A stretch of 64,000 bases of DNA from Shewanella sp. UCD-KL12 (GCF_001957125.1 NZ_MPHJ01000001.1:1123765-1187764), one strand, 5' to 3'. Counted from the first letter of the stretch, positions 53,075 through 61,662 are shown. Translations and numbers: made by a program. Notes: generated by a model not told the origin, from the letters alone.

Positions 53075-55075
53075 ATGAAGCAGACTAAAATCGCACTTGT
53101 AGTATCAGCTGCAATCTTAGCCTCTACGAGCGTTTATGCAGAGGATAGTACTAATAACTCAGCCGAAGTCAATCAACTTGGCGGTGTTCAAAACACTGCC
53201 ACTGTTACCCAAGTTGATGAAAGTTCGGATAACATTGTGAATGTATATCAGGAAGGTTCGAGTAATACAGCTACTGCGACACAAGCTAGAACGACTGAAA
53301 CGGAAGCGCGTATAAATCAGCAAGGCGATGGAAACACTGCAACTGTAGATCAGCAAGATGCAACGTCAACGGCGTTAGCGACAGTTGATTCTATCGGTAA
53401 TGAAAATACGGCTTCAATCGTTCAGAAGCTAAATAATGAGCAATCTGCGCACGCATCCGTTGCACAAACTGGTAATGAAAACACGGCGACAGTGACTCAA
53501 AATAATGCTGATGCTGCGGTTTCAGCCGTTATTCAAAATGGTAATGGCGATACAGCTGAAATTGATAATCACTGGTCAGATTATGCTACTGCGACTATTG
53601 AACAAAATACTGGTACAGGAAATAGCGCGTATATTTCTCAAAACCGCTCAGATGGTGCATCAGCCGAGCTTACTCAGACAGGAGCTGGGAACAAGGGCGA
53701 TATTTTACAAGAAACGGGTAACTATGCAGAATCTGATAATGACATCACCCATGCGGCTATGGAGCAGTCTGGTAGTGACAATATTGGTTTAGTTCAGCAA
53801 TTTGCTAAAAAGAATAGTGCTTCGCTTATTCAAGGAGGCGATCGAAATGATGGCCATATCCGACAAACCAAAGCAAAAAATACTGCGTCACTCGATCAGC
53901 TTGGAAATGATAATACTGGTTTTATTCGTCAAACAGCTAAGAGCAATACCGCTTTTGTAGTTCAAGGTGGTAACAGTAACGACGCTACAGTAAAGCAGAG
54001 TGCCCGCCATAATACTGCTGATGTTCAGCAAAGTGGCCTGAGTAATATCACAGATGTTCAACAATCAGCTAGGCATAATGAAGCTATTGTTAATACTGAA
54101 GGTGATGCTAACCAAGTTTACCTTGTTCAGTCTGATTCAGGCAATGCGGCCGAGATTAACCAAGTGGGTGATTTAAATATTGCCAATGTAGATCAAACTG
54201 CACAGGGGAATATTGCCCTTGTTGATCAACTCGGTAGTGGTAATACTTCTGATATCGACCAAACAGGGGCTGAAAACCTTGTTTCGATTGATCAAAGTAG
54301 CTTAGGAAGCTCAGTAACTGTACTTCAATCTGGCTCATTTAATGGGTCAGAAGTATCACAGACTGGTGATGAGCAGACTGCAAACGTGACACAAAATGAT
54401 TTTTCTAACATTGCCAACATTGACCAAAGTGGCGCGAATAACTCGTTAACGCTTACTCAAGGTGGCAGCCTAGAAGGAACTGGTAATACTGCTAATATCA
54501 ATCAAGCTGGATTAAATGATACGGCATTAGTGACTCAGTCCGGTAATTCAAACTCTGTGCTTATTGACCAAGCTGATGACAGCTATGGTAACTCCATCAG
54601 TGTGACGCAGACAGGTTCTGATAACTATGCTGGAGCTGCCTCTCAAGGTGGTAACGGTAGCGAAATTACTATCGTTCAGTCAGGTACAGGTAACCGTGTA
54701 ACAAACAGTGATACTGCTAGCAACTGGTATGGTAATGACCTCGGTGCGGGTACGTATGGTAATGATAATATAATCAATATTACACAAACTGGTACAGATA
54801 ACTTAGCTTATGCAGATGCGGCAGATAGTGGATCACACATAGATATCGCACAAACTGGTGAGTTTAATAGTGCTACTGTTGAGTCATTCACAGGGGCTGG
54901 TAACGACATAGATGTTGTTCAAAATGGCAATAATCATGTCACAGACATTTATGTGGAAGGTGGTGCTGGCAATATTGTAAACGTGAGTCAGTACGATGCA
55001 CACAATAGCGCAAACGTAACGAGTTTTGGTTCCAATAACCAAGTAATGATTATGCAAGGAAGCGTACCGGAATAA
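53075..55075 (+). CDS. csgA: Giant curlin, CsgA-like (copy 3), with a basic block
   Basis: The longest of the three, 666 residues and about 28 repeats after the signal (1-22, V-Y-A-E-D). Most repeats are acidic like those of copies 1 and 2, but residues about 242-336 are rich in Lys, Arg and His (A-K-K-N-S, T-K-A-K-N, I-R-Q-T-A-K, S-A-R-H-N), placing a positive patch in the middle of the ladder. Copies 1 and 3 align over much of their length outside this block. No Cys. The start is clear (AAAGGGAAAACACC before ATG). Confidence 0.9.
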   Translation: MKQTKIALVVSAAILASTSVYAEDSTNNSAEVNQLGGVQNTATVTQVDESSDNIVNVYQEGSSNTATATQARTTETEARINQQGDGNTATVDQQDATSTALATVDSIGNENTASIVQKLNNEQSAHASVAQTGNENTATVTQNNADAAVSAVIQNGNGDTAEIDNHWSDYATATIEQNTGTGNSAYISQNRSDGASAELTQTGAGNKGDILQETGNYAESDNDITHAAMEQSGSDNIGLVQQFAKKNSASLIQGGDRNDGHIRQTKAKNTASLDQLGNDNTGFIRQTAKSNTAFVVQGGNSNDATVKQSARHNTADVQQSGLSNITDVQQSARHNEAIVNTEGDANQVYLVQSDSGNAAEINQVGDLNIANVDQTAQGNIALVDQLGSGNTSDIDQTGAENLVSIDQSSLGSSVTVLQSGSFNGSEVSQTGDEQTANVTQNDFSNIANIDQSGANNSLTLTQGGSLEGTGNTANINQAGLNDTALVTQSGNSNSVLIDQADDSYGNSISVTQTGSDNYAGAASQGGNGSEITIVQSGTGNRVTNSDTASNWYGNDLGAGTYGNDNIINITQTGTDNLAYADAADSGSHIDIAQTGEFNSATVESFTGAGNDIDVVQNGNNHVTDIYVEGGAGNIVNVSQYDAHNSANVTSFGSNNQVMIMQGSVPE

Positions 55076-55090
55076 TCTGTTTGTTTAAAT

Positions 55091-55114
55091 AAAAGGGTGC
55101 ATCTGCACCCTTTT
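55091..55114 (+). terminator. Intrinsic terminator after csgA-3
   Basis: AAAAGGGTGCA-TC-TGCACCCTTTTA. Confidence 0.85.
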
Positions 55115-55153
55115 ATTTACTTATGTATTCCTTAGTAAGCCATTTTTAAGTGA

Positions 55154-55178
55154 AATACATGGATACGTATGTTGTATT
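55154..55178. promoter_or_regulatory. Dyad operator candidate before csgD
   Basis: AATACA-tgg-ATACGTAT-gt-TGTATT is a near-perfect nested palindrome 71 bp upstream of csgD. It could be a site for a LuxR-type or other dimeric regulator. The regulator is unknown. Confidence 0.4.
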
Positions 55179-55248
55179 AATGTAACTTCTTGGTGGCTGT
55201 CATAAGGTTTTCGTGATTATTTAACTGTGTCGACATGGAGTCAGCCGT

Positions 55249-55881
55249 ATGTTCAAAGTTATAAATTGGATAGTAGTTTCTCGCTCTCAAATGCTGAGTG
55301 ATCTTTTGGACACTCGTTGGCCTCAAGAATTTTTGGTTAAATTGGTTAAGGTTACTCCAGAGCAAGTTGAAACAGAGATTAAGGAAGGGGTGTTTTCTCT
55401 TGTTGTTATAGACCTGTCAACTGTCGATGTTCAAAAAGCTTATCAAATCCAACGTTACGTTGAGAAGGAGTATGCTGCAAGAGTGGTATTCCTTCATTAT
55501 CCCAAGTTGATAGATGCGCGTTTTCTGATACATCCAACGGTCACTGCAGGTATTTTTTATAGTGATGCTTCGCTAGAAGAGGTTGGGGAAGGCTTAGGAA
55601 ATATTTTAAGAGGGAAATCAGTTATTCCAGCACAATTAACTCAGCCAAATAGTGATGATTTGGTGAGTGTTGAAGGTAGCGATAATCTGACGATTCGTGA
55701 GCGTGAAGTACTTCAAGCCTTGTTAAGTGGTAGTACTAATGTCGATATAGCTAACCAACTATTTGTTAGTGAGAGCACAATTAAGACCCACCTTTATCGT
55801 GCATTTAGAAAAATTGGGGTGTCAAGTCGAGGCCAAGCAATAGCTTGGGCTCAAACACACCTTCATGAGGTACACCAGTGA
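55249..55881 (+). CDS. csgD: CsgD-like LuxR-family regulator
   Basis: A 210-residue transcription regulator. The N-terminal half (1-125) is a receiver-like fold without an obvious phospho-Asp, as in CsgD. The C-terminal LuxR helix-turn-helix (about 145-205) shows L-T-I-R-E-R-E-V-L-Q-A-L-L-S-G and the recognition helix V-S-E-S-T-I-K-T-H. It starts the csgDEFG unit and overlaps csgE by 4 bp (GTGA). Control of the upstream curlin genes is the expected role. The E. coli CsgD operon is divergent from csgBA; here all point the same way. Confidence 0.9.
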   Translation: MFKVINWIVVSRSQMLSDLLDTRWPQEFLVKLVKVTPEQVETEIKEGVFSLVVIDLSTVDVQKAYQIQRYVEKEYAARVVFLHYPKLIDARFLIHPTVTAGIFYSDASLEEVGEGLGNILRGKSVIPAQLTQPNSDDLVSVEGSDNLTIREREVLQALLSGSTNVDIANQLFVSESTIKTHLYRAFRKIGVSSRGQAIAWAQTHLHEVHQ

Positions 55882-56363
55882 AGCACTACTGGTTAATTAT
55901 CTTATTACCTCTATTGCTTATCTATGCAACAGATACTAGCGCAGAAGCACTGCGTGAGGCTGAAATAAAAGCTAAAAAAGCATTAGAAGCTCAAAGCATT
56001 AGTGATGCTTTACCAAAACAAGAAACAGACCTGGTTGATGGACTTATTCTAAATCGGGCAATGACGCGTGTTGGTCATCGTTTTTACCGTGAATTCGTTT
56101 CTGCTTATAGAGACATTGGTGGTTACTCATCCCATTCCGGTCTCAGTATTGTCGAGCGTGCTACTGCGCGTAGTGGTAGTAAAGTGACAATTTTACATAA
56201 CCGAAAACCTATATACATCACTGTAGTTTCACCTGCGAGTCGAAATATCGACGGGCAGGCTGCTGCTGCAGCATCAAGAGTTAATCAGACTCTTAGGCAA
56301 AATAAGAAACAGGCAAGTTGGGCACAGTTTTTAGACCCAGACCTTGCACCAGATGAATTTTAG
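55878..56363 (+). CDS. csgE: Curli assembly factor CsgE
   Basis: Periplasmic cap that guides curlins to the CsgG pore. The 161-residue protein has a signal peptide (about 1-22) and the family core: T-R-V-G-H-R-F-Y-R-E-F near 62, L-S-I-V-E-R-A-T-A-R-S-G-S, Y-I-T-V-V-S-P-A-S-R. It is about 30 residues longer than E. coli CsgE, the extra part lying after the signal. It starts at GTG 55878, overlapping the csgD stop. Confidence 0.92.
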   Translation: MKHYWLIILLPLLLIYATDTSAEALREAEIKAKKALEAQSISDALPKQETDLVDGLILNRAMTRVGHRFYREFVSAYRDIGGYSSHSGLSIVERATARSGSKVTILHNRKPIYITVVSPASRNIDGQAAAAASRVNQTLRQNKKQASWAQFLDPDLAPDEF

Positions 56364-56376
56364 ACAGGGATCGCAA

Positions 56377-56790
56377 ATGAATAATTTCAAATTATTAGGA
56401 AGTGGAATCGGCTTATGTCTACTGGCTTTTTCCAGTAGTGCAACGCAATTAATCTATACACCAGTAAACCCCAATTTCGGTGGCAGTTATCTAAATGGCT
56501 CATACCTGTTAGCTAATGCGTCGGCTCAAAATGACCATAAAAGCAGCTCAGGTTACGTCGCTCCTACAGCACTTGAACGCATGGCTAGCTCTTTAGAGTC
56601 CCGCTTGATGAGTCAATTGTTTAATGATGCTGCTAATGGTGGTGAAGGTTATTTAAAGACAACTGATTTTGAAATTAATGTGGTCAATGAAGATGGTACT
56701 TTACTCGTGCATATTATGGATATTGCGACAGGTGAAACCACTGTGATTGAGGTGGGTGGCTTGGTCGACACGGGTACGGAGGGGGGCTAG
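56377..56790 (+). CDS. csgF: Curli assembly factor CsgF
   Basis: Accessory protein that sits at the CsgG outlet and helps nucleation. The 137-residue protein has a signal (about 1-20) and then the highly conserved start of mature CsgF, Y-T-P-V-N-P-N-F-G-G-S-Y-L-N-G, followed by A-S-A-Q-N. ATG 56377 follows ACAGGGA; an open frame upstream overlaps csgE and is not used. Confidence 0.94.
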   Translation: MNNFKLLGSGIGLCLLAFSSSATQLIYTPVNPNFGGSYLNGSYLLANASAQNDHKSSSGYVAPTALERMASSLESRLMSQLFNDAANGGEGYLKTTDFEINVVNEDGTLLVHIMDIATGETTVIEVGGLVDTGTEGG

Positions 56791-56792
56791 AC

Positions 56793-57641
56793 ATGAAAAA
56801 GTTATTAGTAAGTGCCGCCATACTATTGTTATCTGGGTGCTCATCAACTGGAGAGTTTGACGACATCGAGTCATCGAGCAGCTTGATGCCGAAAGCGGAT
56901 ACCTATTACGACCTTATTGGCTTACCTCATCCTCAAGGGAGTATGGTCGCAGCCGTTTATGATTTTCGTGATCAAACAGGCCAATATAAGCCTATCCCAT
57001 CGAGCAACTTCTCAACGGCAGTGCCTCAGAGTGGTACTGCTTTCTTAGCACAAGCGCTTAATGACTCTAGTTGGTTTGTACCTGTAGAGCGAGAGGGCTT
57101 ACAGAACCTATTAACAGAGCGAAAAATTGTAAGAGCCGGCCTTAAAGGTGAAGTTAATCAATTGCCTCAGCTCAACTCAGCACAAATTTTAATGGAAGGC
57201 GGGATCGTGGCTTATGATACCAACATTAAAACGGGTGGAGCAGGAGCGCGTTATTTAGGCATAGGTGTTAACTCTCAATTTCGAGTCGATACCGTTACCG
57301 TTAACTTGCGTGCTGTCGATATCAGAACGGGCCGCCTGCTTAGCAGTGTGACCACGACGAAATCAATATTGTCTAAAGAGCTATCGGCGGGCGTGTTTAA
57401 ATTTATTGATGCCCAAGACTTGCTTGAATCAGAGCTAGGCTACACATCGAACGAACCTGTGAGTATCTGTGTTGTACAAGCGATTGAAAGTGCTGTAGTA
57501 CACATGATTGCAGATGGGATCTGGAAGCGGGCATGGAATTTAGGTAGCCCTGAGACAGGACTTAAAAATACAGTACTGCAAAAGTATTGGCTTGAAGCGC
57601 ATTCTGAGGCGCGTGTGAGTGAACGAATCAAGCAAGGTTAA
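56793..57641 (+). CDS. csgG: Curli secretion pore CsgG
   Basis: Outer-membrane lipoprotein that forms the nonameric curlin channel. The 282-residue protein has the lipobox L-S-G-C (Cys16), the V-A-V-Y-D-F-R-D-Q-T-G-Q-Y-K segment near 55, F-V-P-V-E-R-E-G-L-Q-N-L-L-T-E-R near 104, and the barrel parts. Length is close to E. coli CsgG (277). It begins 2 bp after the csgF stop and is followed by a terminator. Confidence 0.96.
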   Translation: MKKLLVSAAILLLSGCSSTGEFDDIESSSSLMPKADTYYDLIGLPHPQGSMVAAVYDFRDQTGQYKPIPSSNFSTAVPQSGTAFLAQALNDSSWFVPVEREGLQNLLTERKIVRAGLKGEVNQLPQLNSAQILMEGGIVAYDTNIKTGGAGARYLGIGVNSQFRVDTVTVNLRAVDIRTGRLLSSVTTTKSILSKELSAGVFKFIDAQDLLESELGYTSNEPVSICVVQAIESAVVHMIADGIWKRAWNLGSPETGLKNTVLQKYWLEAHSEARVSERIKQG

Positions 57642-57661
57642 CTCAATTTACCTGATTAATT

Positions 57662-57685
57662 AAAGCGCCAATTGGCGCTTTTTTT
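57662..57685 (+). terminator. Intrinsic terminator of csgDEFG
   Basis: AAAGCGCCA-AT-TGGCGCTTTTTTT, 20 bp after the csgG stop. The following roughly 290 bp to the next gene hold nothing I can identify. Confidence 0.9.
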
Positions 57686-57979
57686 GTGCTCAGATTATCT
57701 TCTTAAGTTGTATATTTACCATAATTTTAACTCTGTTATGCAGCTCAAAAGTTTGCCTCTCGACTTAGCTTTCAGGCTTATGTTTCAAATCTAGCTTTCA
57801 TTGTAGTTTTTACTTTCTCAGAATTGTCCTATTAGCCACTAAGACTGCACAAGATGATAAATCGTTAATCTGTATTTACATAGTGAATAGTCACCTGTAT
57901 ACTCTTATGTGTTTATTGTTTAGTATGAATCCGTTCGATGGTTTGAGCCTGAACTTTTATATCACTATTTGAGGTCGTT

Positions 57980-58330
57980 ATGTTCAAGATAAATACATTC
58001 GTTGCAGCTATCACCATCACGCTTGTCGGTTTAACGTCTACAACCGCTAATGCTGCAACCGTAGGTTGTGAACGTGCTGGTGGTATAAAATGTCAAAAAG
58101 TACATAGCAAGCGGGTTGTAAGAACCCCCGTGGTCATTGTTCCTAGCCATCACCACCATTACAACGCCTTTCATTCGCCAATGTTAACAGCGCTTGGTAT
58201 CGCCATAGTGCTAGATGCTGCTGGTAATGCGGTGACTGAGAAGGGTCAGCAAGTGGTGGTGTTGGGTGAAGGCAATGAAGTTAAAAATGTCTACGAGAAA
58301 GATGGCGTTGTGTATTTAGTCAAAGCGTGA
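57980..58330 (+). CDS. Small exported protein with a His cluster
   Basis: A 116-residue protein with a signal peptide (1-25, T-A-N-A-A). Two Cys (C-E-R-A-G-G-I-K-C) follow directly and could form a disulfide. A central S-H-H-H-H-Y run could bind metal. A hydrophobic helix-like stretch lies at about 68-82, and the C-terminus (V-V-V-L-G-E-G-N-E-V, G-V-V-Y-L-V) looks like a beta unit. I do not recognise the family. It is followed by another small gene after 6 bp, so the two are probably cotranscribed. Confidence 0.7.
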   Translation: MFKINTFVAAITITLVGLTSTTANAATVGCERAGGIKCQKVHSKRVVRTPVVIVPSHHHHYNAFHSPMLTALGIAIVLDAAGNAVTEKGQQVVVLGEGNEVKNVYEKDGVVYLVKA

Positions 58331-58336
58331 TCAGTG

Positions 58337-58789
58337 ATGGAAAATAAGGTTAGCGATTTTTCACGTGTCATAGGCCACCTCGACGTGGCGCTGACGGCTT
58401 TGTTGGCACTGCTCACCATAGGTGGAGGGCTTAAACTCTTGGTCAGTTTCGAGCTTCACGACTCTATCTGGGCGGTCGTTGGCTTGCTGGCTATGGCATT
58501 CAGCCTATATATTGTTAAAGTACTGTTGATTGGGATTGCGAACACCTTGCTCTTGATCGCACAAAATAGTGCACATAGCACCAGTGAGGCAACTATCAGC
58601 AAAGATATGGTGGCAAATACAAGCGATGGGCTACATATCATCAAGGTACGTAGTTTTGGCTTATGCAGTTATTGTGATGAGTTCGAAACCAAAAACACGT
58701 TAGCTGGTCGCTATATCTGCTCAGAGTGTCAGCGAGTCATCATCAAGTTAAATCGTGCAGAACTGTCGTCAGTGACGGCTTCAAGGTAG
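58337..58789 (+). CDS. Small membrane protein with a zinc-ribbon tail
   Basis: A 150-residue protein with two membrane segments (about 17-36 and 43-75) and a cytoplasmic-type tail. The tail has two C-x-x-C pairs (C-S-Y-C and C-S-E-C, 17 residues apart), a zinc-ribbon pattern. Start at ATG 58337; a GTG directly before is possible. It is coupled to the upstream exported-protein gene. Family not recognised; a strong terminator follows. Confidence 0.65.
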   Translation: MENKVSDFSRVIGHLDVALTALLALLTIGGGLKLLVSFELHDSIWAVVGLLAMAFSLYIVKVLLIGIANTLLLIAQNSAHSTSEATISKDMVANTSDGLHIIKVRSFGLCSYCDEFETKNTLAGRYICSECQRVIIKLNRAELSSVTASR

Positions 58790-58790
58790 A

Positions 58791-58831
58791 AAAAGGGGCA
58801 TGACACTTAATGAGTGTGATGTGCCCCTTTA
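58791..58831 (+). terminator. Intrinsic terminator
   Basis: AAAGGGGCA (58792-58800) pairs with TGCCCCTTT (58822-58830), with an inner ACACT/AGTGT pairing. Confidence 0.8.
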
Positions 58832-58901
58832 ATTGCTAAATAAAACCTCGTGATTGCGCTGATATATCGTAAGAGTAGGAGGTTTATTTAACCTAAATTA
58901 A

Positions 58902-59321
58902 CTATGCGTCTTTCTCGGCACGTCTCTCTTTATCTAAGTAGGCAAAACCTTGCTTTAAGAAAGAGAACTCTTCAACATCCGGTAATGCTTCCACACACTT
59001 GAGCATGTTAGTAAACGCTGAATCTATCATTAAGCGATCAGATAACTTCAAGTAGTTATATACCACTGGTCTGAGTACCACAGTAAAGTCACCACTTAAC
59101 TCTTTATATCTCTGCTCTTCAAGCGCTAAGGTGTTTTGTACAAGCTCGCGCATACACAAAGCCGCTAAAAGAGAATTTTTATCACTAAAAGACTGATATT
59201 GAGCTGCTCTAGAGTACCCAGCCTTTTTATGCACATCAGACATGTTCAAAGCAATCATGCCCTTTTCTCGAATGAGATCAGTTGCAGCGTCGAGTAAAGC
59301 TGTCTCTTTGTTTGTCAACAT
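58902..59321 (-). CDS. TetR-family regulator, short
   Basis: A 139-residue DNA-binding protein. The N-terminal helix-turn-helix fits TetR/AcrR (A-A-T-D-L-I-R-E-K-G, M-S-D-V-H-K-K-A-G-Y-S-R-A-A-Q-Y-Q-S-F-S-D-K). The ligand domain is only about 85 residues, shorter than the usual 130, so the protein is small for the family, yet the frame is intact. Start at 59321 (AAGGG spaced 9) is preferred over 59330. Divergent from hinT; no target is evident. Confidence 0.8.
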   Translation of the reverse strand: MLTNKETALLDAATDLIREKGMIALNMSDVHKKAGYSRAAQYQSFSDKNSLLAALCMRELVQNTLALEEQRYKELSGDFTVVLRPVVYNYLKLSDRLMIDSAFTNMLKCVEALPDVEEFSFLKQGFAYLDKERRAEKDA

Positions 59322-59618
59322 TTGATACATCCCTTATTAATTTATCCGTATTAAAAAGGGTTTAATTGCTTATGTCAATTGATTTGTATATACATATGTG
59401 TAATTTGTTAACTCTCTGTGGGTATTGTTGGATTTTCACTGTGGATACAGCGAGTAGCTGGTTGCTTTTAGAGCTGGTTTTACATTTGAAGCAAATCTTT
59501 GACTTAAAATTAAAAGATTGTTTTTTAGTCTGTTATCTAGAGGATTTTGCTTGCTGAGCTCACAAGTTAATATTTTTTGAGTATACTGTGGCAACCCTAC
59601 TAAAAAGAGGACAGCCTG

Positions 59619-59975
59619 ATGTCTGAAGAAACTATTTTTAGCAAGATTATTCGACGTGAAATTCCCGCTGAAATTTTGTTCCAAGATGACCTTGTCACCG
59701 CATTTAGGGATATAGACCCTAAAGCGCCAACGCATATTTTGATTATTCCTAATCATCTGATCCCAACCACCAATGATGTTAAATCGTCAGATGAAAAAGC
59801 GCTAGGGCGCATGGTGACTGTTGCCGCTAAACTTGCTCAAGAGGCGGGTATTGCAGAAGACGGTTATCGCATCATCATGAATTGCAACAAGCATGGTGGG
59901 CAAGAGGTTTATCATATCCATATGCACTTAGTGGGTGGGCATTTCCTTGGCCCTATGTTGAGCCAAGACAGATAA
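59619..59975 (+). CDS. hinT: HIT-family purine nucleoside phosphoramidase
   Basis: Hydrolyses AMP-lysine-type phosphoramidates. The 118-residue protein has [10 protein letters not shown] near the start, [11 protein letters not shown], and the catalytic histidine triad H-I-H-M-H-L-V-G-G. Length and motifs match E. coli HinT (YcfF). AAGAGGA precedes the start. It is followed by a thioesterase after 16 bp. YcfL lies downstream as it does in E. coli, although a different gene intervenes. Confidence 0.94.
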   Translation: MSEETIFSKIIRREIPAEILFQDDLVTAFRDIDPKAPTHILIIPNHLIPTTNDVKSSDEKALGRMVTVAAKLAQEAGIAEDGYRIIMNCNKHGGQEVYHIHMHLVGGHFLGPMLSQDR

Positions 59976-59991
59976 TAGCGAGCGAAAAGTC

Positions 59992-61008
59992 ATGAAGGTC
60001 AACTCAGATTTTTTCCCATTGACACAAATCGCAACACGCTTTGTTGATCAATTGGCGCAATGTCGACGTCTCAAGTTAAAAGTTCATGAAGCCAGTGAGC
60101 ATCATGTACTGATTGAATTACCCTATAACAGTGAGCTTATTGGTTACCCTGACACTGGCGTTATTCATGGTGGAGTGATCACGACCTTGATGGATACCGC
60201 CAGTGGTAGTGCTGTGGTTTGCTCTATTTATGATAAATATCAATCGTTAGAGCTATCACCTACGTTAGATCTAAGAGTTGATTATATGAAACCTGCACAG
60301 CCTAATAAGCCTGTCTATGGTTTTGCAGAGTGTTATAAGATCTCATCGAGCGTCTCTTTTACACGTGCTATCGCTTACCAAGACTCTATTGACGATCCAA
60401 TCGCGCATGCGGTGGGATCATTTATGCGTATTAGCCCTGATATGATAGGCGATGAGTTTCGCCAAGCCTTGTTGGGCCAGCAGCCTGGTGAGGATGAAGG
60501 TTCACATGTAGCTAGCCTAGCAGTTGATACGCTTTCTTTAGATACGTTTGACCTAAAACCTAAGGACATCAAAGAGTTAGATGTAAAAGAGATCGTTAAA
60601 CAAGCTACTGAGCTTAACGATTTTGGCCACCTGTTAGGCCATGTCCCCTATACTAATTTTATCGGTATGAATGTTGAGCGTTTTGGTGATGAGCTGGTTT
60701 TTAGGCTGCCATTAAAAGATGACAACATAGGCAACCCGATATTACCCGCTATTCATGGTGGCGTCATTGCTGGATTTATGGAGATGTCAGCAATCGTGCA
60801 GCTTATGGTGTTTATGAATACCTCTAAAGTACCTAAAGTTGTCGATTTCTCAATTGACTACCTAAGGGCGGGATACCATAAAGACAGCTTTGCCGAATGT
60901 AAGATCACTAGGCAAGGTCGCCGAGTTGCTAATGTGAGTATTAATTGTTGGCAAACTAACCGGAAGAAGTTAATTGCGACGGCAAGGGCACATTTTTTAA
61001 TAGATTAA
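59992..61008 (+). CDS. Tandem hotdog thioesterase (double PaaI-like)
   Basis: A 338-residue protein made of two hotdog domains in one chain. The first (about 20-150) shows V-I-H-G-G-V-I-T-T-L-M-D-T-A; the second (about 220-338) shows A-I-H-G-G-V-I-A-G-F-M-E. The usual PaaI Asp is kept in the first (D in L-M-D-T-A) and is Glu in the second (F-M-E-M-S), so both active sites could work. A charged linker (150-215) joins them. Acyl-CoA thioesterase activity is likely; the substrate is unknown. It follows hinT in a probable operon. Confidence 0.87.
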   Translation: MKVNSDFFPLTQIATRFVDQLAQCRRLKLKVHEASEHHVLIELPYNSELIGYPDTGVIHGGVITTLMDTASGSAVVCSIYDKYQSLELSPTLDLRVDYMKPAQPNKPVYGFAECYKISSSVSFTRAIAYQDSIDDPIAHAVGSFMRISPDMIGDEFRQALLGQQPGEDEGSHVASLAVDTLSLDTFDLKPKDIKELDVKEIVKQATELNDFGHLLGHVPYTNFIGMNVERFGDELVFRLPLKDDNIGNPILPAIHGGVIAGFMEMSAIVQLMVFMNTSKVPKVVDFSIDYLRAGYHKDSFAECKITRQGRRVANVSINCWQTNRKKLIATARAHFLID

Positions 61009-61131
61009 TCTGGGTTTTCAATCCATCTTTTGAGAGAGCACTAGCAAGTTCAGCTTACTGTTTGCTAGTGTACTGTTTATAAGTGTAGTGTGAATTAAGT
61101 GACAAGGTTTGACTGAAGGGAGCCGGAAGTT

Positions 61132-61524
61132 ATGATTAAAAAATTAGTGTTAGTGCTTATGTCGGGATTACTGTTTGTTGGTTGTGCGCAGCATACTGCA
61201 GGTATGATGGCCAGCTCTAGCGGTGAGGTGAGAGTCGACAATACAAGCTTTGCGCGTGAGGTTGCAGTCGAGCAGCTTAAAGCACGTCAGCAAGGGGATT
61301 TTTTGCAGGGATCTGGTGTGATTTTGAGCAAAGTATCTACCGACCTTCGTTTGCAGTATAAGTTTACTTGGTTCGATATTAATGGCTATACCATTGAAGA
61401 TGAAGCGAGTTCGTGGAAACCATTAAAACTGCATGGCATGCAACGTATGCAAGTCAATGCGCTCGCACCAAATGCACAAGCTGTACGCTATGAGTTGTAT
61501 GTCAGGAAAGCATTTTCAAACTAA
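61132..61524 (+). CDS. ycfL: YcfL-family lipoprotein
   Basis: A 130-residue lipoprotein (lipobox F-V-G-C, Cys18). The core (V-R-V-D-N, L-Q-Y-K-F-T-W-F-D, G-Y-T-I-E, S-S-W-K-P-L-K-L-H-G) is the YcfL/DUF1425 pattern. In E. coli this gene lies next to hinT and the penicillin-binding-protein activator lpoB; here hinT is 1.2 kb upstream and no lpoB is in view. Function not established. A GGGAGC ribosome site precedes the start. Confidence 0.88.
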   Translation: MIKKLVLVLMSGLLFVGCAQHTAGMMASSSGEVRVDNTSFAREVAVEQLKARQQGDFLQGSGVILSKVSTDLRLQYKFTWFDINGYTIEDEASSWKPLKLHGMQRMQVNALAPNAQAVRYELYVRKAFSN

Positions 61525-61553
61525 TGCAGTGATAAATTTTTGATTCTCTTCTT

Positions 61554-61580
61554 AAAGCGCCAGCTAGTCTGGCGTTTTTT
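61554..61580 (+). terminator. Intrinsic terminator after ycfL
   Basis: CGCCAG-CTAGT-CTGGCG followed by TTTTTT. Confidence 0.88.
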
Positions 61581-61647
61581 ATTTCTATTTTGTATGTAAA
61601 TTAGTCAAACGATAGCATATGTTTGTCAACAATTTGTATGATTCATG

Positions 61648-61653
61648 TATAAT
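61648..61653 (+). promoter_or_regulatory. -10 element of the TPP-riboswitch transcript
   Basis: TATAAT stands 10 bp before the riboswitch core. A TTGTCA lies upstream with a long 19-bp spacer, so the -35 is suboptimal. Confidence 0.55.
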
Positions 61654-61662
61654 CGCCCTCGC

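Noticed and set aside
47830..55050. Regular short repeats resembling tandem or CRISPR-like DNA
   Set aside because: The repeats are in-frame, protein-level curlin units with varied DNA; there are no constant repeats with unique spacers and no cas genes.
59366..59756. Two short frames, one on each strand, before and over the start of hinT
   Set aside because: They overlap the divergent control region and hinT and have no recognisable features.
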